NCBI RefSeq assembly: GCF_018403245.1
Contig: NZ_BOSH01000018.1
Coordinates: 1 to 64,000, forward strand
Direction: 5' to 3'
DNA length: 64,000 nt
Source of the DNA: Paenibacillus sp. J2TS4
GTDB taxonomy: Bacteria; Bacillota; Bacilli; Paenibacillales; NBRC-103111
Shown here: positions 36,360 through 45,101 of the stretch, piece after piece
How the letters are laid out: every line of letters starts with the position of its first letter
How positions within the stretch are numbered: the stretch's first letter is position 1
The notes under the pieces: generated by a model
The model's database searches: none
What the model saw: only the letters and a program-made list of their open reading frames with translations
Told to the model about the DNA's origin: nothing
Position numbers and translations under genes: made by a program

Positions 36360-36583
36360 AACATCACCTTCCGGATGGATTTATAAATAATATTATACAT
36401 TTTATCCATGGTATTTACTACTTAGGGGCCTTAACAATGACACTCCTCCATCTTTATGCATCCGTATCATAAAATCGATCTTCTGGAGGAAACAGCCTTA
36501 AGTCTTTATTAGAACTTTCATCTGAATTCTTTTGCCTTGAATAAAAAATGAAGTATTAGACCATGGCGAACAACCGCAAAACA

Positions 36584-36949
36584 TTACTTATTGTATTTTT
36601 TTCTTATTTCATCAAGCTTAGCACGTAGTTCCTCTTCCAAATCATATTCGAAAAAGTTAGCCAGTTTACACAGATAAGCAAGACAGTCTGCTAATTCTTT
36701 GCCCAAATTTTCTCTGATTTCTTGTTTCGCCTGGGAATAGGCTTCATTTAGTTCTAACCCTGTGTCAGCAAGGTCCCTTGTTCTATACATCATGGTACGA
36801 AACTCTTCGGCTACTTCGGCAACCTCGGTTGTAAGAAGCATATGGATATATAGAAGAAATTCTTTACTGGACTGATAGTCATGTTTATCAACCCGGTCCC
36901 AGCCCATATCCTCTTGGAATGTTTGATAGAAATCTTGAACCGCTTTCAA
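36584..36949 (-). CDS. MazG-like NTP pyrophosphohydrolase
   Basis: About 121 residues, all-helical. The metal-binding pattern of this superfamily is visible: LTTEVAEVAEEFR (ExxE) in the first half and ENLGKELADCLAYL (ExxD) in the second. Hydrolyses (d)NTPs or a related nucleotide to the monophosphate. TTG 36949 preceded by GAGGG is preferred; an ATG at 36991 has no ribosome binding site. Follows the YdjC-family gene closely. Confidence 0.75.
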   Translation of the reverse strand: MKAVQDFYQTFQEDMGWDRVDKHDYQSSKEFLLYIHMLLTTEVAEVAEEFRTMMYRTRDLADTGLELNEAYSQAKQEIRENLGKELADCLAYLCKLANFFEYDLEEELRAKLDEIRKKYNK

Positions 36950-36995
36950 CTCTATCACCCTCACGTTCGTCAGTTTAATGATACTTATCATTATA

Positions 36996-37892
36996 TTACA
37001 TAGAATTCCTTTGAAAGGCCCTGATAATCTTCCAGGATATCAGCTTTATGTTCTCTTTCTCGAATAAAGCTTTAATTTCAGGATCGCTAAATAAACGATA
37101 TTCCATTTCTCTTTTTCGGTAATGCGGAGTCAGTGCTTTTAATTCTTCCGTAGCGAGAGATGGATGAGTGGTGATTTGGGTTATCCCCGGCTTCAAATCG
37201 ATAATCTTACTGATTAGTTCCTTCTTCATAACCTCATACTCTTCACCCGCTCCCAAAGGATAAGGAAGTCCTGAAAGATCATCGATCAGAGGGATACCGC
37301 GACTCCTTGCGGACTTGATCCTTTGTTTAAACCGTTCCTTGTGTCCATCGCTGATAAAAGGCTGCTCCAAAATCCCAAGCGGCAAATTAAAAGGAAGCTC
37401 AAATTTCTCACATAAATCAAAGACAACTTCCAAAAAATCACGACCGTGATTAAGCCCCATAACGCTTCCCGCATGGCTATCCAAATGGGTTGGGTCGATC
37501 CCAAACGAGATCGCTGCTTGAATTTGTGCCTCCAGTTCGGCCCTAACTTCTTCAGGATCAGCATTTAGTTCTACTTCCGACACATCACGGGGAAAGAATC
37601 CCTGCTTGGTAATTAGACTATTCAAGGTTCTTTCTTGGCAAACCGGTCTATACAATTGGTTTTCGGCGCTAGTCAATGTTAGATGAATTCCCACATTCTC
37701 CAGATGATTCTGTTGACAAAGGATCACCGCTTCTCTTGCCCACAAGCACGGAACCATAAGGGATGCGGAAGTAATCGAGTTCTGGTGAAACAAGTCGACT
37801 ATCGCTTGATTGGTCGAATGAGTTATGCCGAAATCATCGGCATTTATGATGACGAGCCGATCTTTTGGACAAAATCCCAGCACTTCAATCAT
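36996..37892 (-). CDS. YdjC/ChbG-family carbohydrate deacetylase
   Basis: 298 residues. The family metal site is visible: VIINADDFGITHSTNQAI near residue 15 (Asp-Asp and His), then VGIHLTLTSA near 66 and THLDSHAGSVMG near 133, with the late ITTHPS. Members remove acetyl groups from chito-oligosaccharides or related sugars in the cytosol. Shares a transcript direction with the MazG-like gene. Confidence 0.88.
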   Translation of the reverse strand: MIEVLGFCPKDRLVIINADDFGITHSTNQAIVDLFHQNSITSASLMVPCLWAREAVILCQQNHLENVGIHLTLTSAENQLYRPVCQERTLNSLITKQGFFPRDVSEVELNADPEEVRAELEAQIQAAISFGIDPTHLDSHAGSVMGLNHGRDFLEVVFDLCEKFELPFNLPLGILEQPFISDGHKERFKQRIKSARSRGIPLIDDLSGLPYPLGAGEEYEVMKKELISKIIDLKPGITQITTHPSLATEELKALTPHYRKREMEYRLFSDPEIKALFEKENIKLISWKIIRAFQRNSM

Positions 37893-37937
37893 GTTATTCC
37901 CTCCTACATTGGATAACCTAACAGACCCTCAACAATG

Positions 37938-37973
37938 AGAAAAGGACGCAAACACGGATTCGTGTTCACGTCC
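37938..37973 (-). terminator. terminator of namA
   Basis: GGACG..AACACG / CGTGTT..CGTCC stem; minus strand ends CCTTTTCTC. Confidence 0.65.
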
Positions 37974-38085
37974 CTTAAGGTCATATGGAGATATTAGATT
38001 TTTGATTATTATATATCAAAATTTTGGAAAGTAAATAATTATTTTTGTAAATTGGTCTTAATTCAGAATTCCATTTCACATTCCT

Positions 38086-39117
38086 TCATGTTCTTGGGAA
38101 TCCGGAAAGATATTGCTTGGGTAAATAGCTCTCTTTATTAAGCTGCACAGCAGCTTCTAAAGTCCAGTAAGGATTTCTCAACATACCTCTTCCTACAGCG
38201 ACAAGGTCCGCCTCTTCGTTTCCTATAACAGCGTTTGCCAGTACTGGTTCATCCAATCTTCCGACCGCTATGACCGGAATATTCAGCACCTGCTTAATTT
38301 CTCTTGCCAAGGGGACTTGGTATGCAGCATGTGTCCCCGGTCTCCCCCAAGCAGCAATCGGACCTTCTCCACCCGCAGAGATATGGAACATGTCTACCCC
38401 TGCATTCTGATAGTGTTGTGAAAATGCCAAGCTCTCTTTAATCCCATATCCGCCTTCTACGTATTCTTGGGCAGATATTCGCATAATTAACGGCATATCA
38501 GCAGGCATTTCGCTTTTGGCAGCTTGAATTACTTCTTTCCCGAATTTAGTCAAGTCCCTGCCATACTCATCGGTTCTTTGATTCGTTAACGGCGAATGGA
38601 ATTGGTGAAGCAAGTATCCGTGAGCGCCGTGAAGTTCAATAGTATCAAAGCCGGCTTTAACGGCACGTTGTACGGAAATACGGAACTTTTCTACCATTTG
38701 TTTCACTTCATCTGTAGAAAGGGATCTAGGCATTTTTGATTTCTCGTCAAAGGGAATTGCTGAAGGTGCAACCGGAACAGCGGCATCCTGTGCTTTGCGT
38801 CCCGCGTGAGCAATTTGAATGCCTACTTTCGCTCCGTATTGATGGCAAGCCTCCACAATTTTGGCTAAGGCAGGTATATGATCATCGGACCATAATCCAA
38901 GGTCAAAATCCGAAATACGACCATCGGGCTCCACATCCGTCATTTCAATAATGATGAGGCCCGTTCCTCCAATAGCACGGCTCACATAGTGTATGTAATG
39001 CCAATCTGTAGCTATTCCATCTTTGTTTGTTACTGAATATTGACACATCGGAGGCATAACTACGCGGTTTCTTAGCTCCAATTCTTTAATCTTGTAAGGG
39101 CTGAACAGATGATTCAT
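38086..39117 (-). CDS. namA: Old Yellow Enzyme NADPH dehydrogenase (NamA/YqjM)
   Basis: 343 residues. FMN barrel with RNRVVMPPMCQYS at the N-terminus (including the redox-tuning Cys of the YqjM class), IGIQIAHAGRKA-like QIAHAGRKA near residue 100, FDTIELHGAHGYLLHQFHSP near 165 with the catalytic-site His pair, and the C-terminal phosphate loop VAVGRGMLRNP. Reduces activated alkenes and is often induced by electrophiles. The start MNHLFSPYK at 39117 follows AAAGGAG; the longer frame begins within the promoter. Confidence 0.92.
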   Translation of the reverse strand: MNHLFSPYKIKELELRNRVVMPPMCQYSVTNKDGIATDWHYIHYVSRAIGGTGLIIIEMTDVEPDGRISDFDLGLWSDDHIPALAKIVEACHQYGAKVGIQIAHAGRKAQDAAVPVAPSAIPFDEKSKMPRSLSTDEVKQMVEKFRISVQRAVKAGFDTIELHGAHGYLLHQFHSPLTNQRTDEYGRDLTKFGKEVIQAAKSEMPADMPLIMRISAQEYVEGGYGIKESLAFSQHYQNAGVDMFHISAGGEGPIAAWGRPGTHAAYQVPLAREIKQVLNIPVIAVGRLDEPVLANAVIGNEEADLVAVGRGMLRNPYWTLEAAVQLNKESYLPKQYLSGFPRT

Positions 39118-39182
39118 CGCTATAGCTCCTTTCCACATTTTCCGATGACCATTAACCGAATGGATTTCAATTCGAAATAAAA

Positions 39183-39200
39183 TGTATGCGCATGCATATA
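39183..39200. promoter_or_regulatory. palindromic operator candidate upstream of namA
   Basis: TGTATGCGCATGCATA is nearly symmetric and lies 66 bases before namA, in the gap after the marR gene. A MarR dimer site is likely. Confidence 0.5.
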
Positions 39201-39298
39201 AAATAACATGCTCCAATACTGCTCGTCAAGTACCAGGCAGTCTATTCGCAAGAGAAGGGATTCCGGGTATCGAGATAAAAAGCAGTCCGATTTGTCGG

Positions 39299-39733
39299 TT
39301 ATTTGCTATTCTGATAAATTAATTTTTGTAACAGGCTCTGGAATTCTTCCCCTGAAAATTCTTTTGCAAGGACAGTTTTAAATGTAACTAAAGCCTTATC
39401 GAGCTTTTCTTCACCTATATCGGTTAGTGAAGTGTAGACAGCTCTGCGATCATCTTGGCAGATATCTCTTTTTAAGGCTCCGCAACCTTTGGCTTCAAAT
39501 CGGCTTACGAGTCTGGATATGGCACTTTGACTTAAACCAACCATATCCTCCAACTGTTGCAGTTTCAATTTCTTATCCGGGGCCTCAAATAGAAATAAAA
39601 GTAAATAAAATTCTTTAAGTGATAATTGATGCTTATCTTGCAGAACAGCCTCTAGTTTATTAGCAATGGACATTTGAATCTGAGTTAATGATAACCAGTT
39701 TGTTATAAGAATATTCATTTTCTCATTTTCCAT
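39299..39733 (-). CDS. MarR-family transcriptional regulator
   Basis: 144 residues with the winged helix LKLQQLEDMVGLSQSAISRLVSRFEAKGC and wing RDICQDDRRAVYTSLTDIG. Helices at both ends form the dimer. Two Cys (in KGCGA and DICQD) could make it thiol-responsive, matching the adjacent electrophile-reducing NamA. Same strand as namA, 181 bases upstream of it. Confidence 0.9.
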   Translation of the reverse strand: MENEKMNILITNWLSLTQIQMSIANKLEAVLQDKHQLSLKEFYLLLFLFEAPDKKLKLQQLEDMVGLSQSAISRLVSRFEAKGCGALKRDICQDDRRAVYTSLTDIGEEKLDKALVTFKTVLAKEFSGEEFQSLLQKLIYQNSK

Positions 39734-39850
39734 ATAACGATCACCTTTTCCTAACGGTATGGCAAGTATCCATAGAGAGTACAGCCATAATGAGACAATT
39801 ATTATTACATTATACCATCTATTTTAATAATTTACGGTCTGACCATCGAG

Positions 39851-40183
39851 CTACGGGCCACTTACTGAATACTGTGAAGGAATCTCCCCATCAGAGTAGT
39901 AACGAATGGTTTTCCCCTTCTCCTGGGCATACTCAATTTCTTTTCTGGTGCTGCTGCCTATATAACCATCCACATCAATAACGAATATTTCGTCTGAAAT
40001 ATCAATTTTCCTCATATGTATTTTTCCTAGCAATTCAGCTTGTTCTTGCGTTATTTCAAAACCTTCGCTCTGTTCAAAGAAAGCTAATCCAATAACTATG
40101 TTTCCTTGAAGAGTCAGGTAGGCATTCGCTTGTTCAAATTGTTTCTTGAATTTAGTAGAACCGCATAAAGTGATAATTCTCAA
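39851..40183 (-). CDS. small nucleoside deoxyribosyltransferase-like protein
   Basis: About 110 residues starting RIITLCGSTKFKK, a Rossmann-like first strand and loop; the middle NIVIGLAFFEQSEGF and the SDEIFVIDVDGYIGSSTRKEIEYA block are typical of NDT-like/DUF4406-like proteins. Start TTG 40183 is preferred: AAAGGA is nine bases upstream and the family begins here. Function unproven; N-glycosidic bond chemistry is possible. Confidence 0.75.
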   Translation of the reverse strand: MRIITLCGSTKFKKQFEQANAYLTLQGNIVIGLAFFEQSEGFEITQEQAELLGKIHMRKIDISDEIFVIDVDGYIGSSTRKEIEYAQEKGKTIRYYSDGEIPSQYSVSGP

Positions 40184-40869
40184 GATACTCTGTCCTTTCT
40201 CAGTTAGCTTACCGTGAATTTTATTAACTTTATCATAGCAAATGAACCATCTGCCTGGTAGTGGAAAGGGGGATGGATGAACTATCCTGAAAATTAGCAT
40301 ACTTGGCAACATTCGTTGGTCCCAAGATACTCTCCATTCCAATTAGCCTACTCGCAGACTTAACAGGCTAGATGGATTGTATGCAGCTAATTTGCTTCCT
40401 CAGGGCAAAAAAATTGATACTTAATGGAAAAACTCCATCTATTTTGTCGCAATAAGAGCGTATCAGCAAAAAACTGCGATTCTAGCTGTATCTTTTCCAA
40501 TTAGTTACCTCGATTTTCGCCATTCGCTTCAATTTACCTACACAAACTACAGCTAGATCGCATATTTTCAGGCGGAGAAGTGAGATCGCTTATATCCAGG
40601 AACGGAATACAGTCATGCCCCCATGCCGCTGAATCGGCACCATGCCAGCATCACCGATATGCCCCCTTTAAAAGGAATGTCCATCAGCATTTTTAACATA
40701 CATGACAAAACTCCCGAAATCCTGCTATAATGCTTCATATATTTCCCCCTATTAAGAAAAAAAGGTGAAACCAAATGCTCTCATTTACCAGATTAACCAA
40801 ATGCAAGCCCCCCATTCCGTAGTTTCTTTCCAAGCTAATTGAGATTTTCGAATGATAGGGGGAATAGCT
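40184..40869. other. intergenic region holding repeat R3
   Basis: No supported gene. Most of it is repeat R3; the right end supplies the efflux gene promoter. Confidence 0.55.
40372..40640 (+). repeat. interspersed intergenic repeat, copy R3
   Basis: ATGGATTGTATGCAGCTAA…TAATGGAAAAACTCCATCTATTTTGT; the best-preserved long copy, sharing both ends with R2. Confidence 0.65.
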
Positions 40870-42057
40870 GTGGAAAGAAAAATCTCAACACCATCCTTAT
40901 TGCTGTTAATTGTCCTTGTCGGTTTCCCGCAAATTAGCGAAACGATATACACTCCTTCTTTACCGGATATAGCCCATCATCTGCATGCCAGCAGCAACAC
41001 GATCCAACTGACGCTCAGTATCTACTTCCTGGGCTTCGCCTTGGGCGTATTGTGCTGGGGGAGGTTGTCTGATTCCATAGGACGGCGTCCCGCCTTGCTT
41101 TGGGGAATTATGGTGTATGGAGTTGGAAGCTTGGGCTGTACCTTGTCGGATTCAGCGGAATGGTTACTGGCGTGCCGATTTATTCAGGCTTTTGGCGCCA
41201 GTACCGGGTCGGTGGTAACCCAAACCATTCTGCGGGAAAGTATCGACGGTGCGAGACGGCATGCCGTCTTTGCCCAAATCTCTGCGGCCCTTGCCTTCAC
41301 TCCGGCCATCGGGCCTTTAATTGGAGGGTGGATCGATCAAACTCTTGGATTCAGAGCTGTTTTCATAGCCCTTGTTGTGATGAGCGCGGCTATCTTTATG
41401 TACACGTTCGTTTCTCTGCCGGAGACGAGAGTAACCGCAACCTCAAACATTAGCACCCTTTCAGTGGCCAAGCGCCTCGTTGCGGACCGCAGAGTATGGG
41501 CATTTGGTTTTCTCATAGGTGCGACAAACGGGATTTTGTTCAGTTACTATGCCGAAGCCCCATTTATATTTATTGAATTTTTTCATATGAAACCCGGTCT
41601 GTTTGGATTTTTGGGTATTTTCGTGGCCATGGCTTCCATATTCGGTGCGATGCTGTCAAAAAAACTGCTTGCCCGATTCCAGGCAGAAAAAATCATCCTT
41701 ATGGGCTCGATGGTAACAACCTTGGGAGCGGTATGCCTCACAGGTCTTGCTCTTTATGTAATAAGCCCTTCCGTCCTGTTTTTGGCAGTAATGGTTGCCT
41801 GTATCTTTATCCTCCTGCTGGGGATCGGGATGGCTCTTCCTAACTGCCTAAGTTTGGCGCTTATCCATTATGGTGATGTTCTGGGTACAGCAGGGGCCAT
41901 TTTCGGATTGGGTTACTACCTACTGGTCAGCCTTATTACGAGCGGCATGAGTTACCTTCACAATGATTCATTATTAACGATGCCTGTGTATTTTCTCGTA
42001 TTGGCGATAATTATGGTCCTTGTAAGCCAAAAGATGGTTAGCCGGGAACCCAGGTAA
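40870..42057 (+). CDS. Bcr/CflA-type MFS multidrug efflux transporter
   Basis: 395 residues with twelve membrane helices. Drug/H+ antiporter motifs: IYTPSLPDIAHHL in helix 1, WGRLSDSIGRRPALLWG (motif A) and RFIQAFGASTGSVVTQTILRE (motif B), then AIGPLIGGWID (motif C). GTG 40870 with AGGGGG upstream is the likely start. No local regulator. Confidence 0.92.
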   Translation: MERKISTPSLLLLIVLVGFPQISETIYTPSLPDIAHHLHASSNTIQLTLSIYFLGFALGVLCWGRLSDSIGRRPALLWGIMVYGVGSLGCTLSDSAEWLLACRFIQAFGASTGSVVTQTILRESIDGARRHAVFAQISAALAFTPAIGPLIGGWIDQTLGFRAVFIALVVMSAAIFMYTFVSLPETRVTATSNISTLSVAKRLVADRRVWAFGFLIGATNGILFSYYAEAPFIFIEFFHMKPGLFGFLGIFVAMASIFGAMLSKKLLARFQAEKIILMGSMVTTLGAVCLTGLALYVISPSVLFLAVMVACIFILLLGIGMALPNCLSLALIHYGDVLGTAGAIFGLGYYLLVSLITSGMSYLHNDSLLTMPVYFLVLAIIMVLVSQKMVSREPR

Positions 42058-42168
42058 CCTATTATTATGAAAAGAGATACTGTTTTTAATGGGATGAACG
42101 GTCAGAGGAGTTCGTTTTAACGCATCTGGTGCATTTAAAGATGCAGGAACATTAACAAAACACACCTG

Positions 42169-42216
42169 AAAAGAGCTGTCCCAAAATGTCATGATGGACT
42201 GAGGGGCAGCTCTTTT
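42169..42216 (+). terminator. terminator of the efflux gene
   Basis: AAAAGAGCTG / CAGCTCTTTT perfect 10-bp stem with a 28-base loop. Confidence 0.7.
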
Positions 42217-42349
42217 AATTATTCTGCAGCGAAGCAGTACACAACTTTTTGATCATTAGTTCGCAAGCCTTTATAGGCACTCCTGACTGGCAAAAATTCT
42301 ATTTTTACATCTATCCTAATCTGTGATAATCTATACAATATTAAAAATG

Positions 42350-42415
42350 ACTTGCATGGAGATGAGGTGCTACGCTCTTGACATAACAAACATACTAGCA
42401 TGATGCAAGTTTTTG
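42350..42415 (+). promoter_or_regulatory. possible structured leader of the ykvI-like gene
   Basis: ACTTGCAT and ATGCAAGT pair over a 45-base loop and are followed by TTTTTG, 115 bases upstream of the transporter gene. This could be an attenuator; no known riboswitch class is recognised. Confidence 0.35.
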
Positions 42416-42530
42416 AAAGGGCATACATTTTGATAGATTTTACAGAAAAAGGGACTGAGAGGACCGTTTCGATCCGATCACCAAGGAATGCAAAAACAGG
42501 ATGTTACTTTCACCACGAAAAGAGGTTATC

Positions 42531-43604
42531 ATGAATAACATTATTAAAATCATCATTTTAGCAGGCGCATTTGTTTCATTCATTCTGGGCGCCGGAACGG
42601 CTACAGGCCAAGAGATTTTACAATTCTTTGTTTCATTCGGCTACTACGGTATTGGCGGAATTGCGATCGCCGCCATCATCCACATGTGGTTTGGCGCCTA
42701 TACCATGGACATTGGATTGCGTTTGAAAGCCACGGATTCGAAAGACGTTTTTGTTTATTTTTGCGGAAAATATGTAGGAACCTTTTTTTATTGGTTCTCT
42801 CAGCTTTTTATTCTGGTTATCTTTGTAGTTATGATCTCCGGTGCAGGCGCAACCGTTTCGGAGCACTTCGGCTTGGGAGTCGTGGCCGGCCGGGCACTTA
42901 TGGCCATTCTTGTATTAATTACCGCCTTATTGCGTTTGGAAACCATGATTAAAATTCTGGGGATTGCAGGACCCATTATTGTTGTCTTTGCCATTGTCGT
43001 AGGCGGTGGGAATTTCGATGCCGCCGGGTTCTCGCAGGCTGGCGCTCTTGTACAAGAACTTAATTTATCTACAGCAACCAGCCATTGGTGGCAGTCCGGA
43101 TTTGTCTATTCCTCGTTCGTGTTACTTGTCGCCGTGCCCTTCCTCGCCAATCTGGGCAAGGGAGAGACCAACAGGAAGGCTGTCATTCTTGGCGGAATTG
43201 TAGGCGGGTTCATCATGCTTCTGGGCGTCTTTGCCATTTACATTGGGATTTTATCGAACATTGATCAGGTCCATGCCAAAGATATTCCTACCTTATTCCT
43301 GGCCAATCAAATCAACCCGGCGATTGCATTAGTCTTTTCCATTATTTTGCTTATAGCCATCTATACGACGGCGGTCGGTATGCTGTGGATCGTCTCGACC
43401 CAATTTGCCAAAGGAAACACGACCAGATATAGAATAATCACCGTAGTGTTAACGATCGTTGGATTCTTTGGCGGATTATTGCCCTTCGCGAAAATCATTG
43501 ACCTGGTCTACCCCATCGTCGGATATATTGGATTAATATTGATGGCATGCATGTTATATCGCCAGTTTTTCAATCCGGGTCAAATTGGAAAAACGAACAA
43601 TTAG
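42531..43604 (+). CDS. YkvI-like membrane transporter
   Basis: 357 residues with about ten membrane helices. The N-terminal IILAGAFVSFILGAGTATGQEILQFF (Gly-rich unwound helix 1) is the hallmark of the YkvI family in the APC/LeuT-fold superfamily. Start 42531 follows AAGAGG by five bases. It is 75 bases upstream of a ureohydrolase gene in the same direction, so it may import the substrate of that enzyme. Substrate of the family is not established. Confidence 0.85.
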   Translation: MNNIIKIIILAGAFVSFILGAGTATGQEILQFFVSFGYYGIGGIAIAAIIHMWFGAYTMDIGLRLKATDSKDVFVYFCGKYVGTFFYWFSQLFILVIFVVMISGAGATVSEHFGLGVVAGRALMAILVLITALLRLETMIKILGIAGPIIVVFAIVVGGGNFDAAGFSQAGALVQELNLSTATSHWWQSGFVYSSFVLLVAVPFLANLGKGETNRKAVILGGIVGGFIMLLGVFAIYIGILSNIDQVHAKDIPTLFLANQINPAIALVFSIILLIAIYTTAVGMLWIVSTQFAKGNTTRYRIITVVLTIVGFFGGLLPFAKIIDLVYPIVGYIGLILMACMLYRQFFNPGQIGKTNN

Positions 43605-43679
43605 TAAAGAGGCTACGGTGCTTTTCATAATGTGATAAAATTAATAGGCAACCAATAACTTCTGAATGAGGGAGAGCAT

Positions 43680-44654
43680 ATGAGTAAATACGCCAAAAAA
43701 CCGGATTACAAAAGAGTAAAGCTCGATATGCCTTTTACAGGTATTACATCCTTTAGAAAATATCCGATCTGTACGGATTTGGATGAATTAGACGCGGATT
43801 TTGCCATTATCGGGGTTCCCAATGATATGACCACCGCCTGGCGTTCCGGAGCCCGTATGGGTCCGAGATCCATCAGAGAACAGTCATCGCTTTATGCATT
43901 CGGTTCCGGATACGATCATGAAAAAGATATTGTATATAACAACGACGGCTGGAAAATCGTGGACTGTGGCGACGTTTCTATTATTAACGGCGACGTTGAG
44001 CAAAGCCATGAGAATACAGAGGAAGCGGTTAGAAAGATCATCTCCAAGGGCGCCATTCCTATTATTCTGGGCGGAGACCATTCCGTGACGAACCCTGTGG
44101 CCTTCGCGTTGGAGAGCCATGAGAAAGTGAACGTTGTCCAAATTGATGCCCACCTGGACTGGTTAAAAGAAGTATCCGGCAACCGCTTTACCTTAAGCAA
44201 TCCCATGAGAAGAATGTCTGAACTGGATCATATTAATAAAATGGCCCAGCTTGGCATACGTGGTGTCGGCAGCAGCCAAAAAGAGGATTTCGATGATGCA
44301 CGAGCTTATGGCAGCACTATTGTGTCACCCAAACAGCTTAGAAAAATCGGAATCGAAGAAGCATTGAAAGACATGCCGGACGGCGAAAAATATTATGTGA
44401 CCTTAGATATAGATGGTCTGGACGCGTCTATTGCTCCTGGCGCCGGCTCGCCTTCACCTGGCGGATTTTATTATGATGAAGTAAGCGAAATTTTAGAAGC
44501 CGTTGCGAAAAAAGGGGATGTCATCGGATTTGATTTGGTGGAAGTCAATCCGCTTTATGATCCGTCAGGGGTAACCTCCCAAATTGCTGCAAGATTAATC
44601 ATTGATTTTATCAACTTCATTATTCGGGAAAAACAGCTTAGATCCGCGAAGTAA
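43680..44654 (+). CDS. agmatinase-like ureohydrolase
   Basis: 324 residues. All dimanganese ligands of the arginase/agmatinase family are present: His in ILGGDHS (about residue 142), the D-x-H-x-D set in QIDAHLDW (about 160-165) and the Asp pair in TLDIDGLD (about 241-245). Hydrolyses a guanidino compound to urea plus an amine. The substrate could be agmatine, guanidinobutyrate or even free guanidine: DIDGLDASIAPGAGSP differs from the usual agmatinase DIDxxDPAxAPGTGTP. Good AGGGAGAG site upstream. Confidence 0.9.
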   Translation: MSKYAKKPDYKRVKLDMPFTGITSFRKYPICTDLDELDADFAIIGVPNDMTTAWRSGARMGPRSIREQSSLYAFGSGYDHEKDIVYNNDGWKIVDCGDVSIINGDVEQSHENTEEAVRKIISKGAIPIILGGDHSVTNPVAFALESHEKVNVVQIDAHLDWLKEVSGNRFTLSNPMRRMSELDHINKMAQLGIRGVGSSQKEDFDDARAYGSTIVSPKQLRKIGIEEALKDMPDGEKYYVTLDIDGLDASIAPGAGSPSPGGFYYDEVSEILEAVAKKGDVIGFDLVEVNPLYDPSGVTSQIAARLIIDFINFIIREKQLRSAK

Positions 44655-44661
44655 TTCGCGG
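44643..44661 (+). other. hairpin around the ureohydrolase stop codon
   Basis: CCGCGAA / TTCGCGG with the stop codon in the four-base loop. Confidence 0.45.
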
Positions 44662-44682
44662 GAAAGCTGCCCAATAATTAAC

Positions 44683-44720
44683 GAGGCTGCCGATCATTTA
44701 CCACGGCAGTCTCTTCTCTT
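44683..44720 (+). terminator. terminator of the ykvI/ureohydrolase operon
   Basis: GAGGCTGCCG / CGGCAGTCTC with one G-U, then TTCTCTTTG. Confidence 0.7.
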
Positions 44721-44744
44721 TGTCTTGGACGTTGAACTCTGGCT

Positions 44745-45000
44745 TAATTGTTTAACATTAGTTCAAACTCGACCTCATGGCGAATAGGTATGCCATCAAT
44801 TCCTACCATAGGTATGGATTGGCTTGATTTTCTTGCTTCAGTAACATTTAGAGGAATCTTGATCTTAGTCCCCCTTTACATTAATCTTCTCCCAATAAAA
44901 TTGGAACTGACTACTGCTAATCCTATTTCTTTAGACCAGATGGATAATTGTCCGATATGATGAATTTCATGTAGCGTTCCAAAAACACCCCATACTCCGA
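44745..45000 (-). pseudogene. remnant of a DinB-like gene
   Basis: A minus-strand frame ending at 44876 reads TLHEIHHIGQLSIWSKEIG then LAVVSSNFIGRRLM and stop. The HEIHHIGQ stretch is the C-terminal metal-binding motif of DinB/DUF664 proteins. No start or N-terminal part is found; upstream sequence is in a different frame. A second fragment (NVTEARKSSQSIPMVGIDG, IPIRHEVEFEL) lies in 44750-44860. The region is a gene relic. Confidence 0.55.
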
Positions 45001-45101
45001 TGAGGAACCGTTAAGTGTCCATCTTGAACATACATCGATAAGAAAACATATGGACCTGCGAAAATGAAGGAATAAACGCTGTTTATGTCGAATGTCTTCG
45101 T

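Larger units (their letters stand above)
42058..42530. other. intergenic region with terminator and structured leader
   Basis: Contains the efflux-gene terminator and an inverted repeat at 42350-42415. A minus-strand frame (42219-42428) shows no protein-like features. Confidence 0.5.

Noticed and set aside
42430..42500. TPP or guanidine riboswitch before the YkvI-like gene
   Set aside because: GACTGAGAGGACC followed by GATCCGATCA loosely recalls the TPP core, but the paired helices and the conserved 3' block are absent; the guanidine-I, -II and -III consensus elements were not found.
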